A stretch of 64,000 nt of DNA, from NCBI RefSeq assembly GCF_900444995.1, contig NZ_UAPQ01000008.1, positions 124,001 through 188,000 of the forward strand, in the 5' to 3' direction. The first letter of the stretch is position 1. Each line of letters begins with the position of its first letter. The DNA comes from Actinomyces bovis (GTDB taxonomy: Bacteria > Actinomycetota > Actinomycetes > Actinomycetales > Actinomycetaceae). Below the pieces are notes generated by a model, which saw only the letters and a program-made list of their open reading frames with translations, was not told the DNA's origin and searched no databases. Below, in pieces: positions 44,197-53,345 of the stretch. The translations under genes were made by a program, and so were the position numbers.

Positions 44197-44690
44197 TGCC
44201 CTGGCTTCAGGCAGATGAGCACACCAAGGAGCTTGAGCAGGCGCGGGACCTAGTCCTGCGCCGACTCGACCGCTCCCCGGCACCTCGCGCTGCCTTGGCT
44301 CAGTTGCTCTCGGTCAAAGGCGTTGATGAGCGGATTGCCCAGGAGGTGCTGGACCGCTTGGAGACCGCTGGGGTCATAGATGACGCCGCTTACGCCGCCG
44401 TCCTCGCCCGCACCCGCTTCGCTGAAAAAGGCGCAGCCCGGCGCGCGGTAGCGCAGGAACTGCGACGCAAAGGCCTAGCGGAGCAGCATATCCGCGCTGC
44501 GCTAGAACAGATTGACGACTCAGACGAGGCTCAAGCTGCGCTGGCGCTGGCCCGCAAGAAGCTCCGGACTACTAGCAGCCTGGACTTGTTGGTGCGCGAG
44601 CGCCGGACGCTGGCGCTGTTGGGGCGCAAAGGCTACCCAGCCGACGTCGCCGCGCAGGCCCTAGACCAGGCCCTTCGCGAGGAGGGCTAA
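44196..44690 (+). CDS. recX: Regulatory protein RecX
   Basis: The 164-residue modulator of RecA filaments has three tandem helical repeats. Typical features are ARDLVLRRLDRSPAPRAAL, VLDRLETAGVIDDAAYA and LRRKGLAEQHIRAALEQID, with the C-terminal LGRKGYPADVAAQALD. ATG 44196 overlaps the recA stop, so the two are translationally coupled. It is co-regulated by the SOS box. Confidence 0.93.
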   Translation: MPWLQADEHTKELEQARDLVLRRLDRSPAPRAALAQLLSVKGVDERIAQEVLDRLETAGVIDDAAYAAVLARTRFAEKGAARRAVAQELRRKGLAEQHIRAALEQIDDSDEAQAALALARKKLRTTSSLDLLVRERRTLALLGRKGYPADVAAQALDQALREEG

Positions 44691-44752
44691 AAGGGAGAGC
44701 CCTGAAGCCTTATATGTGTTTGTGAGGCTCCCGGGACAGGCTGTAGCGGCGG

Positions 44753-46192
44753 TTAGTGCTTGGTCAGGTCCAGGTCCGTGGCCTGATAGACCTTGACTGA
44801 CACGGTGCCAGCAGCCTCGTCGATGGCGCTGACGGTAACTGCGTCGGCGGAGACGCCGATGGCTATGCGCTGACCAAGCGGAGTAGTTGTCTTGGAAGCA
44901 GGGTCGTAGACCGCGTAGCTGTGCTCCCGTGCTTGTCCTGGAGCCTGGGGCTGTGCAGTGGACGCTGTGCTTGTTGGTGCAGTGGCGGTTCCCGGCGCTG
45001 GCAGGCTAGCTTGACTTGCTGGCGTCGCCGGCGTCGCCCCGCTTGGTGTTGCGGTAGTCCCGGGGGTGGCTACGGCAGTTGCAGGTGCGCCAACCGGATC
45101 CTTAGAGACCAAGAGAATCTTGCCGTCAGGTAGGTATTCAGAGGGCACCATATCGGTCTGCTGAACAACGTCATCCAGGCAGAAAGCCGTGCCTTGAGAA
45201 GGCACCACCAGGTTGCCGACGAGGGCTGCCTGCGCACTGCTTTGAGCGTGAATACCGTCCTCGCGCGCCAGAGTGCACTCTGGCGCCTCGATGGACTTCA
45301 GGCTGGTGCCCTCAAGGCGGCTGACGGTCTGGGGAGCGGCAGAAACCACAAGGGGAGCCTGCCCGGGCTGGCTCAAGATCCGAAACGGCATGCTGAGTTC
45401 GCCAAGCTCACTGCCCGCGGTCAGCAGGATTGTGGCTGAATCTGAGTTCAGCGTGGAGAGCAGCACACCGTTCTTCTGGAAGATTTCCAATTCGCCTGAG
45501 TGCCCGGCAGTCAGCTCTTCCCGAGAGGCATGGGCAGTGCTCATGCCAGTTCCAAGATAAGTGGCTGAGACCAGGTTTCCATCTGAGTCAGCGGGATCAA
45601 CTTCCACGCCGCCGATAACCGTCTCCGCATTGCGGAAAATGGTCCCAGTCTTGGTAGAACTGAGCACGATTTCGCCGCCACTGCCGGTCTTGGTGTCGAA
45701 CCAGGAGATGGGGGAGGAGACAAGGGCAGCTTTTTCAGTGGCCGCATCCGTGGAATACCAGAAGGCCACGGCGCCCAGACCGTCGTCCCAGCTGATACGT
45801 GGCGTAAGGGTCGTGGCGTCCGCGTCCTGCGGCGGCGTAACAGTTGCTTTCCAAGCCTCAGTGCCATCCCAACGCAAGTGATGAACGTCCAACGCCTTGG
45901 TTGTGGGGTCGACAGAGGCCACGTAGGTCAGGCCATTGTCTGACCAATTAGTCAATCGACTTATACCAGTGACCTCGGCCAGCGGCTTGCGCAGCCCCCA
46001 TTCCTCGGGCCCGGAACTTGGGGCGCTGCTGGGAGACGGTGTGGTTGCTGCACCTGAGTCTAAGGTTGCGGCAGCCACAGGTGTTGCAGCAGACTCGTTT
46101 GCGGCCTTTTTGTTTGTCCCCGAGCAGGCTGCCAAGGCACCGCTAATCATGAGAGAGGTGGCCAGTACCGCGCTGATGCTCCGCTTGCGCAT
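44753..46192 (-). CDS. Large lipoprotein of unknown function
   Basis: The 479-residue product has a signal MRKRSISAVLATSLMISGA with lipobox ALAAC (Cys about 23), a Thr/Pro/Ser linker, then a long region of beta-rich sequence (WDGTEAWKATVTP, PRISWDDGLGAVAFWYS, GGVEVDPADSDGNL) that looks like a repeat or propeller fold. A Pro/Ala/Thr-rich low-complexity insert lies at about 340-420, and the end is DLDLTKH. ATG 46192 is chosen because it starts the signal and follows GGACGAG. No named domain is recognised. It may be a sugar or peptide sensor. Confidence 0.65.
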   Translation of the reverse strand: MRKRSISAVLATSLMISGALAACSGTNKKAANESAATPVAAATLDSGAATTPSPSSAPSSGPEEWGLRKPLAEVTGISRLTNWSDNGLTYVASVDPTTKALDVHHLRWDGTEAWKATVTPPQDADATTLTPRISWDDGLGAVAFWYSTDAATEKAALVSSPISWFDTKTGSGGEIVLSSTKTGTIFRNAETVIGGVEVDPADSDGNLVSATYLGTGMSTAHASREELTAGHSGELEIFQKNGVLLSTLNSDSATILLTAGSELGELSMPFRILSQPGQAPLVVSAAPQTVSRLEGTSLKSIEAPECTLAREDGIHAQSSAQAALVGNLVVPSQGTAFCLDDVVQQTDMVPSEYLPDGKILLVSKDPVGAPATAVATPGTTATPSGATPATPASQASLPAPGTATAPTSTASTAQPQAPGQAREHSYAVYDPASKTTTPLGQRIAIGVSADAVTVSAIDEAAGTVSVKVYQATDLDLTKH

Positions 46193-46542
46193 GCTCGTCC
46201 TTAATTTCACCCGCACGTCAGCTTCAGGGCCCAACGGCGGTTCGTGCCATCGCGTGCAGCCATCTGCTGACGCCGTCAGCATTCCTGTCGATTTTGGCTT
46301 GAGATTGAAATAGCTGCTCGACGATAAAACGCCGCGGCGATCTGTGGCTGCCCAGTGACGGTACCTCAGGAGCAAATGACTAAGTCCATCGTTTCTGGCC
46401 CTCAGCGAAACCAACTCAGAGAATTACCAGATGTCTTTTAGTGTCTATTCAGGCCGCAGCTGCGGCTCATTGGGGAAGCTTGAGGGGCTGGAACATTCTT
46501 TCAATAGCACCGTGTGGAACAGAAAACCTATATTGTCTTGTC
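46193..46542. other. Intergenic region between lipoprotein and fhs relic
   Basis: It contains a palindromic GCCGCAGCTGCGGC near 46453 but no clear gene. A continuous frame runs through from 46441 into the fhs relic, but without a good start before 46543. Confidence 0.4.
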
Positions 46543-47021
46543 ATGAGCGATGACCTGTCTGAGGGGCTGGTGCAACGCGGGCACCGCAGCATCCTGGCCG
46601 CAATCATCGACAACCACCTGTACCACGGCAAGGCTCTGCGCATCGAGGAAGGCACCATTACCTGGCCGCGCGTCCTAGCCGTCAACGATCGCGCCCTGCG
46701 ACACATCATCATCGGCCTAGGGAACAAGACTGATGGCGTCACCCGCCAAGCCTCTTTTGACATTACTCCTGCCAGTGAGGTCATGGTCATCATGTTGCTG
46801 GCACAGACCTTGACGATCTGCGTCGTCGTTTGGGCGCCATTGTGGTGGCGCGTAACGCTGAGGGAGAACCTGTCACCGCAGAAGACCTCAACGCTGCCGG
46901 TGCCGGTTATGTCTACGTCTTGTGCGGCAACATCTCGACCATACCGGGACTGCTTAGTTATCCAGCTGCGGAGGGCGGCGACGTGGACACAGTCACCGGG
47001 GAAATCCTCAACTTGCTCTGA
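46543..47021 (+). pseudogene. fhs: Formate-tetrahydrofolate ligase (fhs), decayed fragments
   Basis: Two pieces of Fhs are fused. Piece one (MSDDLSEGLVQRGHRSILAAI through NDRALRHIIIGLGNKTDGV and [13 protein letters not shown]) is an internal segment. It shifts frame near 46807, where one base seems missing (LAQ then [13 protein letters not shown]). After AEDLNAAGA it runs directly into [20 protein letters not shown], the normal C-terminus of Fhs. The N-terminal part of the enzyme and the region between these segments are missing, so no active ligase can form. An organism that has lost fhs would rely on other C1 routes (for example FolD and GlyA). Confidence 0.88.
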
Positions 47022-47025
47022 GGGC

Positions 47026-47060
47026 CTGGGGAGCGGCAGCAGCTTCTATCCGCTCCCCAG
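47026..47060. terminator. Bidirectional terminator between fhs relic and pckG
   Basis: CTGGGGAGCGG pairs with CCGCTCCCCAG, a perfect 11-bp stem, between converging genes. No T-run is present. Confidence 0.65.
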
Positions 47061-47067
47061 AACCGCC

Positions 47068-48939
47068 TCACTCAGCTGTTTCTGAGGATTCTGCCTCCTC
47101 AAGTGCTTGGGTTACACGGCGGTGCGCTTCCCAGATTTCTTCAGGCAGGTCCGTGAACTGCGCTAGGTGCTCCTCACGCAGCACCATTTCCTGCTTCCAA
47201 CGGGCGATATCAATGTTCAGCAGCTGTTCTAGGTCAGTGCGATTACCCTCGAAGCCCTCCAAGTTGAGCTCCTCGACCGTTGGGACGATGCCTACTGGTG
47301 TCCGAGCGCCCTGAACTCGCCCTTCCTTGAGATCCATAAGCCATAGCAGAGCGCGTAGGTTCTCCCCGTAACCGGGCCACAGGAAGTGGCCATCCTGTGG
47401 ATCGCGCTGGAACCAGTTGACATGGGCAAAAATCGGCTTGTGCTCTGCAGCACCCAGGATGTCCAGCCAGTGTCGGGCATACGCGCCCTCCGGGAAAGAC
47501 ATGAAAGGACGCATGGACATGGGGTCATAGCGCAGGCGCCCCTCGGTCCCTTCTGCGGCGAAGGTGGCTTCTGCACCCAAGGTAAGGCCGTCATAGACCC
47601 CTTCGGCTAGATCCGTTACCGCACGGATGAGTGGCTCACGGTCGCGGCAACGACCGCCGAAGATGATGGCGTCGATCGGGACGCCCTCAGCTCGCTCGTA
47701 GTCCTGGGCGATATTGGGAACCACGGAAAGGCGGGCGGTGAAGCGGGAGTTTTTCTGGGACCACAGGTCCTCGTCTGCGCCGGAGCGTTGGCGTTCCAAC
47801 GGGCGTGCGGAGATGAGCTCGTTCTTCCAATCGCGCCACCCGGTGACATCCTCGGGGTAGTCGGGGGTCTTTCCCTCCCACCACAACTCCTTTGTATCCT
47901 CGTTGAACGCTACGTTTACGAAAAGTGTCCCGGTGCCCTCGGCGACAGCCTTCATGGCATTGGGATTCGACTCCCAGTTAGTGTCCTTGGCGACGCCGAA
48001 AGTGCCGTATTCGGGGTTCATACCGTACACGCGGCCATCCTCCGCCACGCGTAGCCAGACTATGTCGTCTCCATAGAACTCCACCTCGTAGCGCTCTCCC
48101 AGCGCTGCCGGAGGCAACATCATGGCCAAGTTGGTCTTGCCAGAAGCAGAGGGCATACCACCGCAGATGTGATAGGTGCGTCCAGTCTCCTTGTCGCGTA
48201 TTCCAATGAGCATGAACTGCTCGCCCATGAACTTCTTTGAGGTCCAGCCGTCGTATGAACCCTGACGCAGGCCGTGTGCGATCTTGCCTAGCAAGGCGTT
48301 ACCGCCATAGGCCGAACCAAAGTGAAGAATCGTGCGTTCGTCCGCGATGGTGGCAAAGAGGCGTTTGTCAGCAGTCGTGCCCTGCCCCAGCTCGTCTAGA
48401 TCTCCGGTGGCGTGGACGGCACGCTCGAAGAAACTGGGGTCTTCTAGATCGTTGACATACTGTGCACCTACGCGTGCCATGCGGAGCATCTGCAGCACAA
48501 CGACGCGGTTGTCGGAGAGCTCTACGCCAGTTGCCCAGGCGGCCAGGGGAGAGCCGGGAGGGGCCATCAGGTAAGGGACCACGTACATGGTGCGGCCGCG
48601 CATGGCACCTAGCATGCGTTCGACCTGCTGTACGCGGACTTCCTTGGCGTCGCGCCAGTTGTTGTAAACCCCTTTGTCGGCGGGGTTATTTGTGGCGACT
48701 ACCGTGCGCTCCTCGGAGCGGGCAGTGTCCTTCGGATGGCTATGGGCTAGGTAACGACCGGTCCCGGCCTCAATGATCTCGCCCTCCGCCAGTGCCTCGG
48801 CTAGGAGTCGCTGCTCAGCGTCGTGATCGATGACCTCGATGTGCTTTGGGTCAAGGATGGCCGCCCACTCGGCGACGAAGTCATGGACGGCTGTGTTGGT
48901 GATTCCGGCTTGGATGAGTGTTTCGCTGGGGTTTGTCAT
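47068..48939 (-). CDS. pckG: Phosphoenolpyruvate carboxykinase (GTP)
   Basis: The 623-residue cytoplasmic enzyme converts oxaloacetate and GTP to PEP, GDP and CO2, the entry point of gluconeogenesis or, in fermenters, CO2 fixation from PEP. Motifs are ARSEERTVVATNNPADKGVYNNW, YVVPYLMAPPGSPLA, the P-loop GGMPSASGKTNLAMM with the hyper-reactive Cys position replaced by Met-Pro-Ser, and FYGDDIVWLR. IIFGGRCRDREPLIR and FMSFPEGAYARHWLD follow. Length is normal. It is transcribed alone, divergent from miaB. Confidence 0.95.
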   Translation of the reverse strand: MTNPSETLIQAGITNTAVHDFVAEWAAILDPKHIEVIDHDAEQRLLAEALAEGEIIEAGTGRYLAHSHPKDTARSEERTVVATNNPADKGVYNNWRDAKEVRVQQVERMLGAMRGRTMYVVPYLMAPPGSPLAAWATGVELSDNRVVVLQMLRMARVGAQYVNDLEDPSFFERAVHATGDLDELGQGTTADKRLFATIADERTILHFGSAYGGNALLGKIAHGLRQGSYDGWTSKKFMGEQFMLIGIRDKETGRTYHICGGMPSASGKTNLAMMLPPAALGERYEVEFYGDDIVWLRVAEDGRVYGMNPEYGTFGVAKDTNWESNPNAMKAVAEGTGTLFVNVAFNEDTKELWWEGKTPDYPEDVTGWRDWKNELISARPLERQRSGADEDLWSQKNSRFTARLSVVPNIAQDYERAEGVPIDAIIFGGRCRDREPLIRAVTDLAEGVYDGLTLGAEATFAAEGTEGRLRYDPMSMRPFMSFPEGAYARHWLDILGAAEHKPIFAHVNWFQRDPQDGHFLWPGYGENLRALLWLMDLKEGRVQGARTPVGIVPTVEELNLEGFEGNRTDLEQLLNIDIARWKQEMVLREEHLAQFTDLPEEIWEAHRRVTQALEEAESSETAE

Positions 48940-49267
48940 CGTTGCTCCGATCTATGTGTGGATACCAGAGGCCTTGCGGCGACGAGCCTACCGATAAAGT
49001 TCGGTTGTACGAAACTTATCCTGTAATGCCGGGCTGAGGTAGTCCCACAAGTCCGACTTCGCCAACCTCCCCGGCCTGGGCGGCTCCCGTGAGCGGGGCC
49101 GCCGATACTCGCTGCGGTGGGTAGGCGCAGGCTGCGTGGACTCATTTAGTGCTGGCACCATCACCCCGGTGCGGAACTAGCGCGAGAGAGGTAGGTGTCG
49201 CGGCTCCGCCTTCATATGACGCAGCGCATGGGGCCTTCGCTGCAGCAGGTGCGTAAACTCCGCCTCG
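48940..49267. other. Divergent intergenic region between pckG and miaB
   Basis: No gene or clear operator is visible. It must hold promoters for both genes. AT-rich stretches near 49000-49025 are the best candidates on the pckG side. Confidence 0.45.
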
Positions 49268-50920
49268 ATGAGCACCACTACTCCCGCCCAGACTGTTGGC
49301 CTTGCGCAGGCGCATCCACGCACCTATCACGTGCGCACGTTGGGCTGTCAGATGAATGTTCACGACTCTGAACACATGGCCGGGCTGCTGGAGCAGGCCG
49401 GCTATCGCCGCGTCGAGGAAGTGCCTGAGATGGCCGCCCGCGCCACAGAGGCGGGCGATGGTGGCGCCGACGTCGTCATCATCAACACCTGCTCAGTACG
49501 TGAAAACGCTGCCACGCGGCTTTTTGGCAATCTGGGACAGCTGGCCGCCGTAAAGCGTGAGCGACCCGGTATGCAAATCGCCGTAGCCGGCTGCCTAGCT
49601 CAGCAGATGGGGCAAGGCATCATCGACCGTGCCCCCTGGGTGGACGTGGTCTTTGGTACCCATAACATCGACGTCTTGCCTGCCTTGCTAGAGCGGGCTC
49701 GCCACAACGCTGAAGCGGCCGTAGAGCTGGAAGAGTCCCTCAAAGTCTTCCCCTCAACCCTGCCCACCCGCCGCGAGAGCGCCTATGCCGCCTGGGTCTC
49801 GATCGCCGTGGGCTGCAATAACACCTGCACCTTCTGCATCGTTCCCTCCCTGCGCGGCAAGCAGCGCGACCGTCGCCCCGGGGAAGTTCTCGCTGAGATT
49901 GAAGCGGTGGCTGCGCAGGGGGTCACAGAGGTAACTCTGCTGGGGCAGAACGTGAACTCCTACGGCGTGGGCTTCGGGGATCGGGGAGCTTTTGCCAAAC
50001 TGCTGCGCGCGGCAGGCAATGTAGAGGGCATTGAGCGCGTGCGCTTCACCAGTCCGCATCCGGCCGCCTTTACCGACGATGTGATTGAGGCCATGGCGCA
50101 GACGCCGCAGGTCATGCCCAGCCTCCATATGCCACTTCAGTCTGGTTCTGACCGGGTGCTGCGTGCGATGCGCCGCTCCTACCGTTCTGAACGTTTCCTG
50201 GGGATTCTGGGGCGGGCTCGTGCCGCCATGCCGGAGGTGGCCATCACCACTGACCTGATCGTCGGCTTCCCGGGGGAGACCGAGGAAGACTTCCAAGCCA
50301 CCCTGGACGTAGTGGAGCAGGCGCGCTTCGCCTCCGCCTTCACCTTTGAATACTCGCCACGCCCAGGTACCCCTGCCGCCGACCTGCCGCAGGTTCCGGT
50401 GGCGGTGGTCAAGGACCGCTACCGCCGCCTAGATGAATTGGTTCGCCGCATCACGCATGAGGAGAACGTCAAACAGGAAGGTCGCATAGTGGAAGTCCTA
50501 GTGGCTGAGGGGGAGGGGCGTCGCGACGGCGTCACCGCTCGTCTCTCCGGGCGTGCTGCGGACAACCGCCTCGTCCACCTAGCCATGCCGGAAGGCCTGC
50601 CGGCAGATGACTACGCCGGGGGTGCCCCCCGCCCTGGAGACCTGGTGCAGGTACGAGTTACTCATGGAGCACCGCATCACCTGATCGCAGACTCGGCCCG
50701 TTGTGGGCGTGGACTCAGCGAGGCTGAAGCCTCCGCCAATGCCGCCCTGCCGGCGGGAGATCGAGTCTGGTACGACGACGGGCCGATGCTTTTCAAAGTG
50801 CGTCGCACCCGCGCGGGGGACGCCTGGGAGAGGCGGCAGCGTGAGGCTCGCAGTGAGCCGGAGCCGGAGACAGCCCCAGTTAGCTTGGGATTGCCGGCCC
50901 TACGTGTGCGCCGGGGCTGA
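49268..50920 (+). CDS. miaB: tRNA-2-methylthio-N6-dimethylallyladenosine synthase
   Basis: The 550-residue radical-SAM enzyme adds the 2-methylthio group at A37 of tRNAs already isopentenylated by MiaA. The N-terminal UPF0004 domain has [27 protein letters not shown] and [10 protein letters not shown] (three cluster Cys). The radical SAM motif is [17 protein letters not shown], followed by [27 protein letters not shown] and [10 protein letters not shown]. The C-terminal TRAM domain is present. Slightly longer than usual, with a charged tail. It is upstream of the surface-protein gene, and miaA follows 4 kb later. Confidence 0.96.
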   Translation: MSTTTPAQTVGLAQAHPRTYHVRTLGCQMNVHDSEHMAGLLEQAGYRRVEEVPEMAARATEAGDGGADVVIINTCSVRENAATRLFGNLGQLAAVKRERPGMQIAVAGCLAQQMGQGIIDRAPWVDVVFGTHNIDVLPALLERARHNAEAAVELEESLKVFPSTLPTRRESAYAAWVSIAVGCNNTCTFCIVPSLRGKQRDRRPGEVLAEIEAVAAQGVTEVTLLGQNVNSYGVGFGDRGAFAKLLRAAGNVEGIERVRFTSPHPAAFTDDVIEAMAQTPQVMPSLHMPLQSGSDRVLRAMRRSYRSERFLGILGRARAAMPEVAITTDLIVGFPGETEEDFQATLDVVEQARFASAFTFEYSPRPGTPAADLPQVPVAVVKDRYRRLDELVRRITHEENVKQEGRIVEVLVAEGEGRRDGVTARLSGRAADNRLVHLAMPEGLPADDYAGGAPRPGDLVQVRVTHGAPHHLIADSARCGRGLSEAEASANAALPAGDRVWYDDGPMLFKVRRTRAGDAWERRQREARSEPEPETAPVSLGLPALRVRRG

Positions 50921-51239
50921 AGTCTCACGCTTCGAATCTGTCGGGTTTTTGTTATGTAGTTGAGATATGCGCAAGGCTTTCGTTGCCGGAGTCGACCAAG
51001 AAGTGGGACTAAAGTCCCGGTGATTCAGAAAGCTTATGTTTCTCGTGTGGCTTGCGTGACTGCTGTGTCTATTGTGACTAGGGGTGTCTTGCCGGTTGTT
51101 GAGAGTCGTTACTAGACGTGACAGGGTTGGTTTGGTGAGTTCATGAGCTCGCCCATTCCCCTGAAGTACTCCAGCCGGAGCGCTCGCACATCCCACCCCG
51201 AGTCCCCAGACAATGGGGTGCAACCCGACGGGAACCCAT
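50921..51239 (+). other. Intergenic region with DosR-like palindrome, upstream of LAVTG protein
   Basis: It holds the palindrome at 51005-51018 (listed separately) and AT-rich DNA around 50944-50970. No other gene was recognised. Confidence 0.5.
51005..51018 (+). promoter_or_regulatory. DosR/DevR-like operator palindrome
   Basis: GGGACTAAAGTCCC is a perfect 14-bp palindrome matching the core of the mycobacterial DosR box (GGGACTWWAGTCCC). It lies 222 bp upstream of the LAVTG surface-protein start. A NarL/LuxR-type response regulator could bind it, but the regulator is not in the window. Confidence 0.55.
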
Positions 51240-52685
51240 ATGAAACGCCGTATTCCATTCGCATTGCTGACGACAATAGCCCTCAGCCTAGGCGCTGTGG
51301 CACAGGCTGCAGAAGTTACGAGCCCGGAAGGCCCTCTTACGAAGGTCGAAATCTCCACAACTCTCAACTGCGCTGTGAACTACCTGGGAGACGTAAGTGG
51401 TGAGTTCTATCGCGACACGGCCTGTGGCACTCTGCTGGCAGTAGGAGATCAACTCTATGGGCCGAAACATATCCCAGCGGGGTCCAGTGCTGTACGAAAG
51501 TATTGGACTCCGGTAAGTCAAAAGACCAGTGGCTCAGGAACGTCCGCAGACCCATTCACCATCACCACCGTCGTCTCAGGCGGCTCGATGCAGGTGACCC
51601 AGGTCGATACCTACGTCAAGGGCGCCAAGTCGTACAACACAACCACAACTGTTACGAACACCGGCAGCAAAGCGGCCCAGGCGGTGCTTTACCACGGCGC
51701 AGACTGCTACCTGCAGGATGACGACCGGGGGTGGGGTGAGTATGACGCCGCCAAGCAGTCAGTGATTTGTCGCGCCAAGGACAATGAGGGCAAGAAGTCC
51801 ACGAATGGGCGCATCGAGGAGTTCGTTCCAACCACCGATGGCTCCAACTACTTCTACGGTTTCTACCGCAATGTTTGGGAAACCATTGCCACCAAGCAGC
51901 CCCTGCCGAATAAGCTAGAGGGTGCGGATGAATACCAAGACAACGGCATGGCGCTCAGCTGGAACTTGAACCTGAGTGCTGGTGAATCCAAGTCCTATTC
52001 CATGATCACGAACTTCTCACCCCTTGGTGAGGTGGCGCTACCCACCAAGATTCAAGCCGCTGCAGATTCCGCCAACAAGAACCAACACCTGGTCACCGCC
52101 ACGATCACTAACCCCAATTCCAAGGCTTTGGATGCCAAATCTGCCACGGTCGTGCTGCCTGAGGGGATCAGCTATGTGGCTGGCTCAGTTCAAGGGGCCG
52201 GAGCGCCTACGGTTAACCAGGCGCAAGGCGGCAAGACTGAATTGGTCTTCCCCGCCTTCAAACTGGCTGGAAACGGTGCAGATGTCACCTTCACCTTTAA
52301 GGTCAGTGGTGCCGTTAGCCAAGAGGCGACCCTGGAGTTGAAGGGTGAAACCGTCCAGGGCGTGCCGGTGGTTGGTTCCAGCACCACTATTGCCGCCACC
52401 GCGCCCAGCCCTAGTCCCACGCCCACACCGTCCATGACGCCTACGGCCTCGCCGACTCCTGCGGCTACCCCCACGCCAAGCAGTGAAGCGACTCCTAGCG
52501 TCGCACCAACCACCACGGCACCCGCGCCAAGTCCTCAGCCCACAGTGATGGCATCTCCAGCGCCGACGGCAAAGCCTGCCAAGAAGGGGCTAGCTGTCAC
52601 CGGTGTCAACCTGGGGGTCGGCGCTGTAGCGCTCGGCGTCGCAGCTCTGGGTGGAGTGCTGCTGCTCCGCCGTCGAAAGGCCTGA
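51240..52685 (+). CDS. Surface protein with LAVTG (class E-type) sorting signal
   Basis: The 481-residue product from ATG 51240 starts with a Sec signal (MKRRIPFALLTTIALSLGAVAQA, cleavage before AEVTS). Residues 30-280 form a beta-rich ectodomain (FTITTVVSGGSMQVTQVDTYV, YHGADCYLQDDDRGWGEYD). At 280-390 a DUF11/CARDB-like repeat follows (VTATITNPNSKALDAKSATV, PEGISYVAGSV). A Pro/Thr/Ser spacer comes next. The sorting signal LAVTG is at about residue 450, then a hydrophobic helix and RRRKA. LAxTG motifs are used by class E sortases of actinobacteria. Probably a wall-anchored protein of unknown ligand. Confidence 0.82.
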   Translation: MKRRIPFALLTTIALSLGAVAQAAEVTSPEGPLTKVEISTTLNCAVNYLGDVSGEFYRDTACGTLLAVGDQLYGPKHIPAGSSAVRKYWTPVSQKTSGSGTSADPFTITTVVSGGSMQVTQVDTYVKGAKSYNTTTTVTNTGSKAAQAVLYHGADCYLQDDDRGWGEYDAAKQSVICRAKDNEGKKSTNGRIEEFVPTTDGSNYFYGFYRNVWETIATKQPLPNKLEGADEYQDNGMALSWNLNLSAGESKSYSMITNFSPLGEVALPTKIQAAADSANKNQHLVTATITNPNSKALDAKSATVVLPEGISYVAGSVQGAGAPTVNQAQGGKTELVFPAFKLAGNGADVTFTFKVSGAVSQEATLELKGETVQGVPVVGSSTTIAATAPSPSPTPTPSMTPTASPTPAATPTPSSEATPSVAPTTTAPAPSPQPTVMASPAPTAKPAKKGLAVTGVNLGVGAVALGVAALGGVLLLRRRKA

Positions 52686-52703
52686 TAGCGAGCCATGACC
52701 GCG

Positions 52704-52739
52704 CGGCGCCGTCAGAGGCAACTGCCACTGACGGCGCCG
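52704..52739. terminator. Bidirectional terminator after LAVTG protein gene
   Basis: CGGCGCCGTCAG pairs with CTGACGGCGCCG over 12 perfect base pairs, with a 12-base loop, in the gap to the converging Nudix gene. Confidence 0.75.
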
Positions 52740-52764
52740 AATGCGGCATTATCCCAGCGTGCGC

Positions 52765-53169
52765 TCACCGGCTTTGCTGCCGCAAGAGCTTCATGATCTC
52801 TACCGTCAGTGGTGCAAGGTCCCCAGGCTCCGCCCCGCTCAACTCCTGCCAGCGGGCCTCTGCAACCTCCGCACAGGGGCGCACGCCAGCCACATACGGG
52901 TGCTCGAAGACCGAGGCGATCAAAGTGGTCCCGGCCTCATTCGCGGCCAAAGTAGTGAACTCTCCCCAGTCCCGCATACGCGCTGGCTCCAGTTCCACTG
53001 CCAGCTCTTCAGCCGCTTCTCTAATGGCCGTCCTCAGTGCATCCTCGCCCGGCTCAGGCTTGCCTCCCGGCAACATAAACCTGCTAGTGCCCCGTTTCCT
53101 GACCGTCAGCAGCCTGCCACTGGGGTCCTGCATAATCACTGCGCTCACGACGATGCTTTGAGGGGCCAC
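52765..53169 (-). CDS. Nudix hydrolase (MutT-like)
   Basis: The 134-residue product has a full Nudix box GGKPEPGEDALRTAIREA-AEELAVEL (GX5EX7REUXEEXGU pattern, with Ala where the last Gly is usual). It cleaves a nucleoside diphosphate linked to some moiety X; the substrate is not evident. VSAVIMQDPSGRLLTVRKRG precedes the box. It starts at GTG 53169. A MutT-type cleaning role is possible. Confidence 0.88.
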   Translation of the reverse strand: MAPQSIVVSAVIMQDPSGRLLTVRKRGTSRFMLPGGKPEPGEDALRTAIREAAEELAVELEPARMRDWGEFTTLAANEAGTTLIASVFEHPYVAGVRPCAEVAEARWQELSGAEPGDLAPLTVEIMKLLRQQSR

Positions 53170-53345
53170 AGGCAGAGCCTAACGCGCTCCCACAGCCTCC
53201 AGTTCCGCCGGTCTCCAGTCAGTTGAAGGAGCGCCCCAGCACCTTCACAGTGAAGTCCTTGGGATCTGCGGTCGGCTCAATTACCAGCCAGGTGTTGTAA
53301 CCCTCAGCCCGGCTTGACGGGACCTTAGCTTCAACTCCCGAGGTG

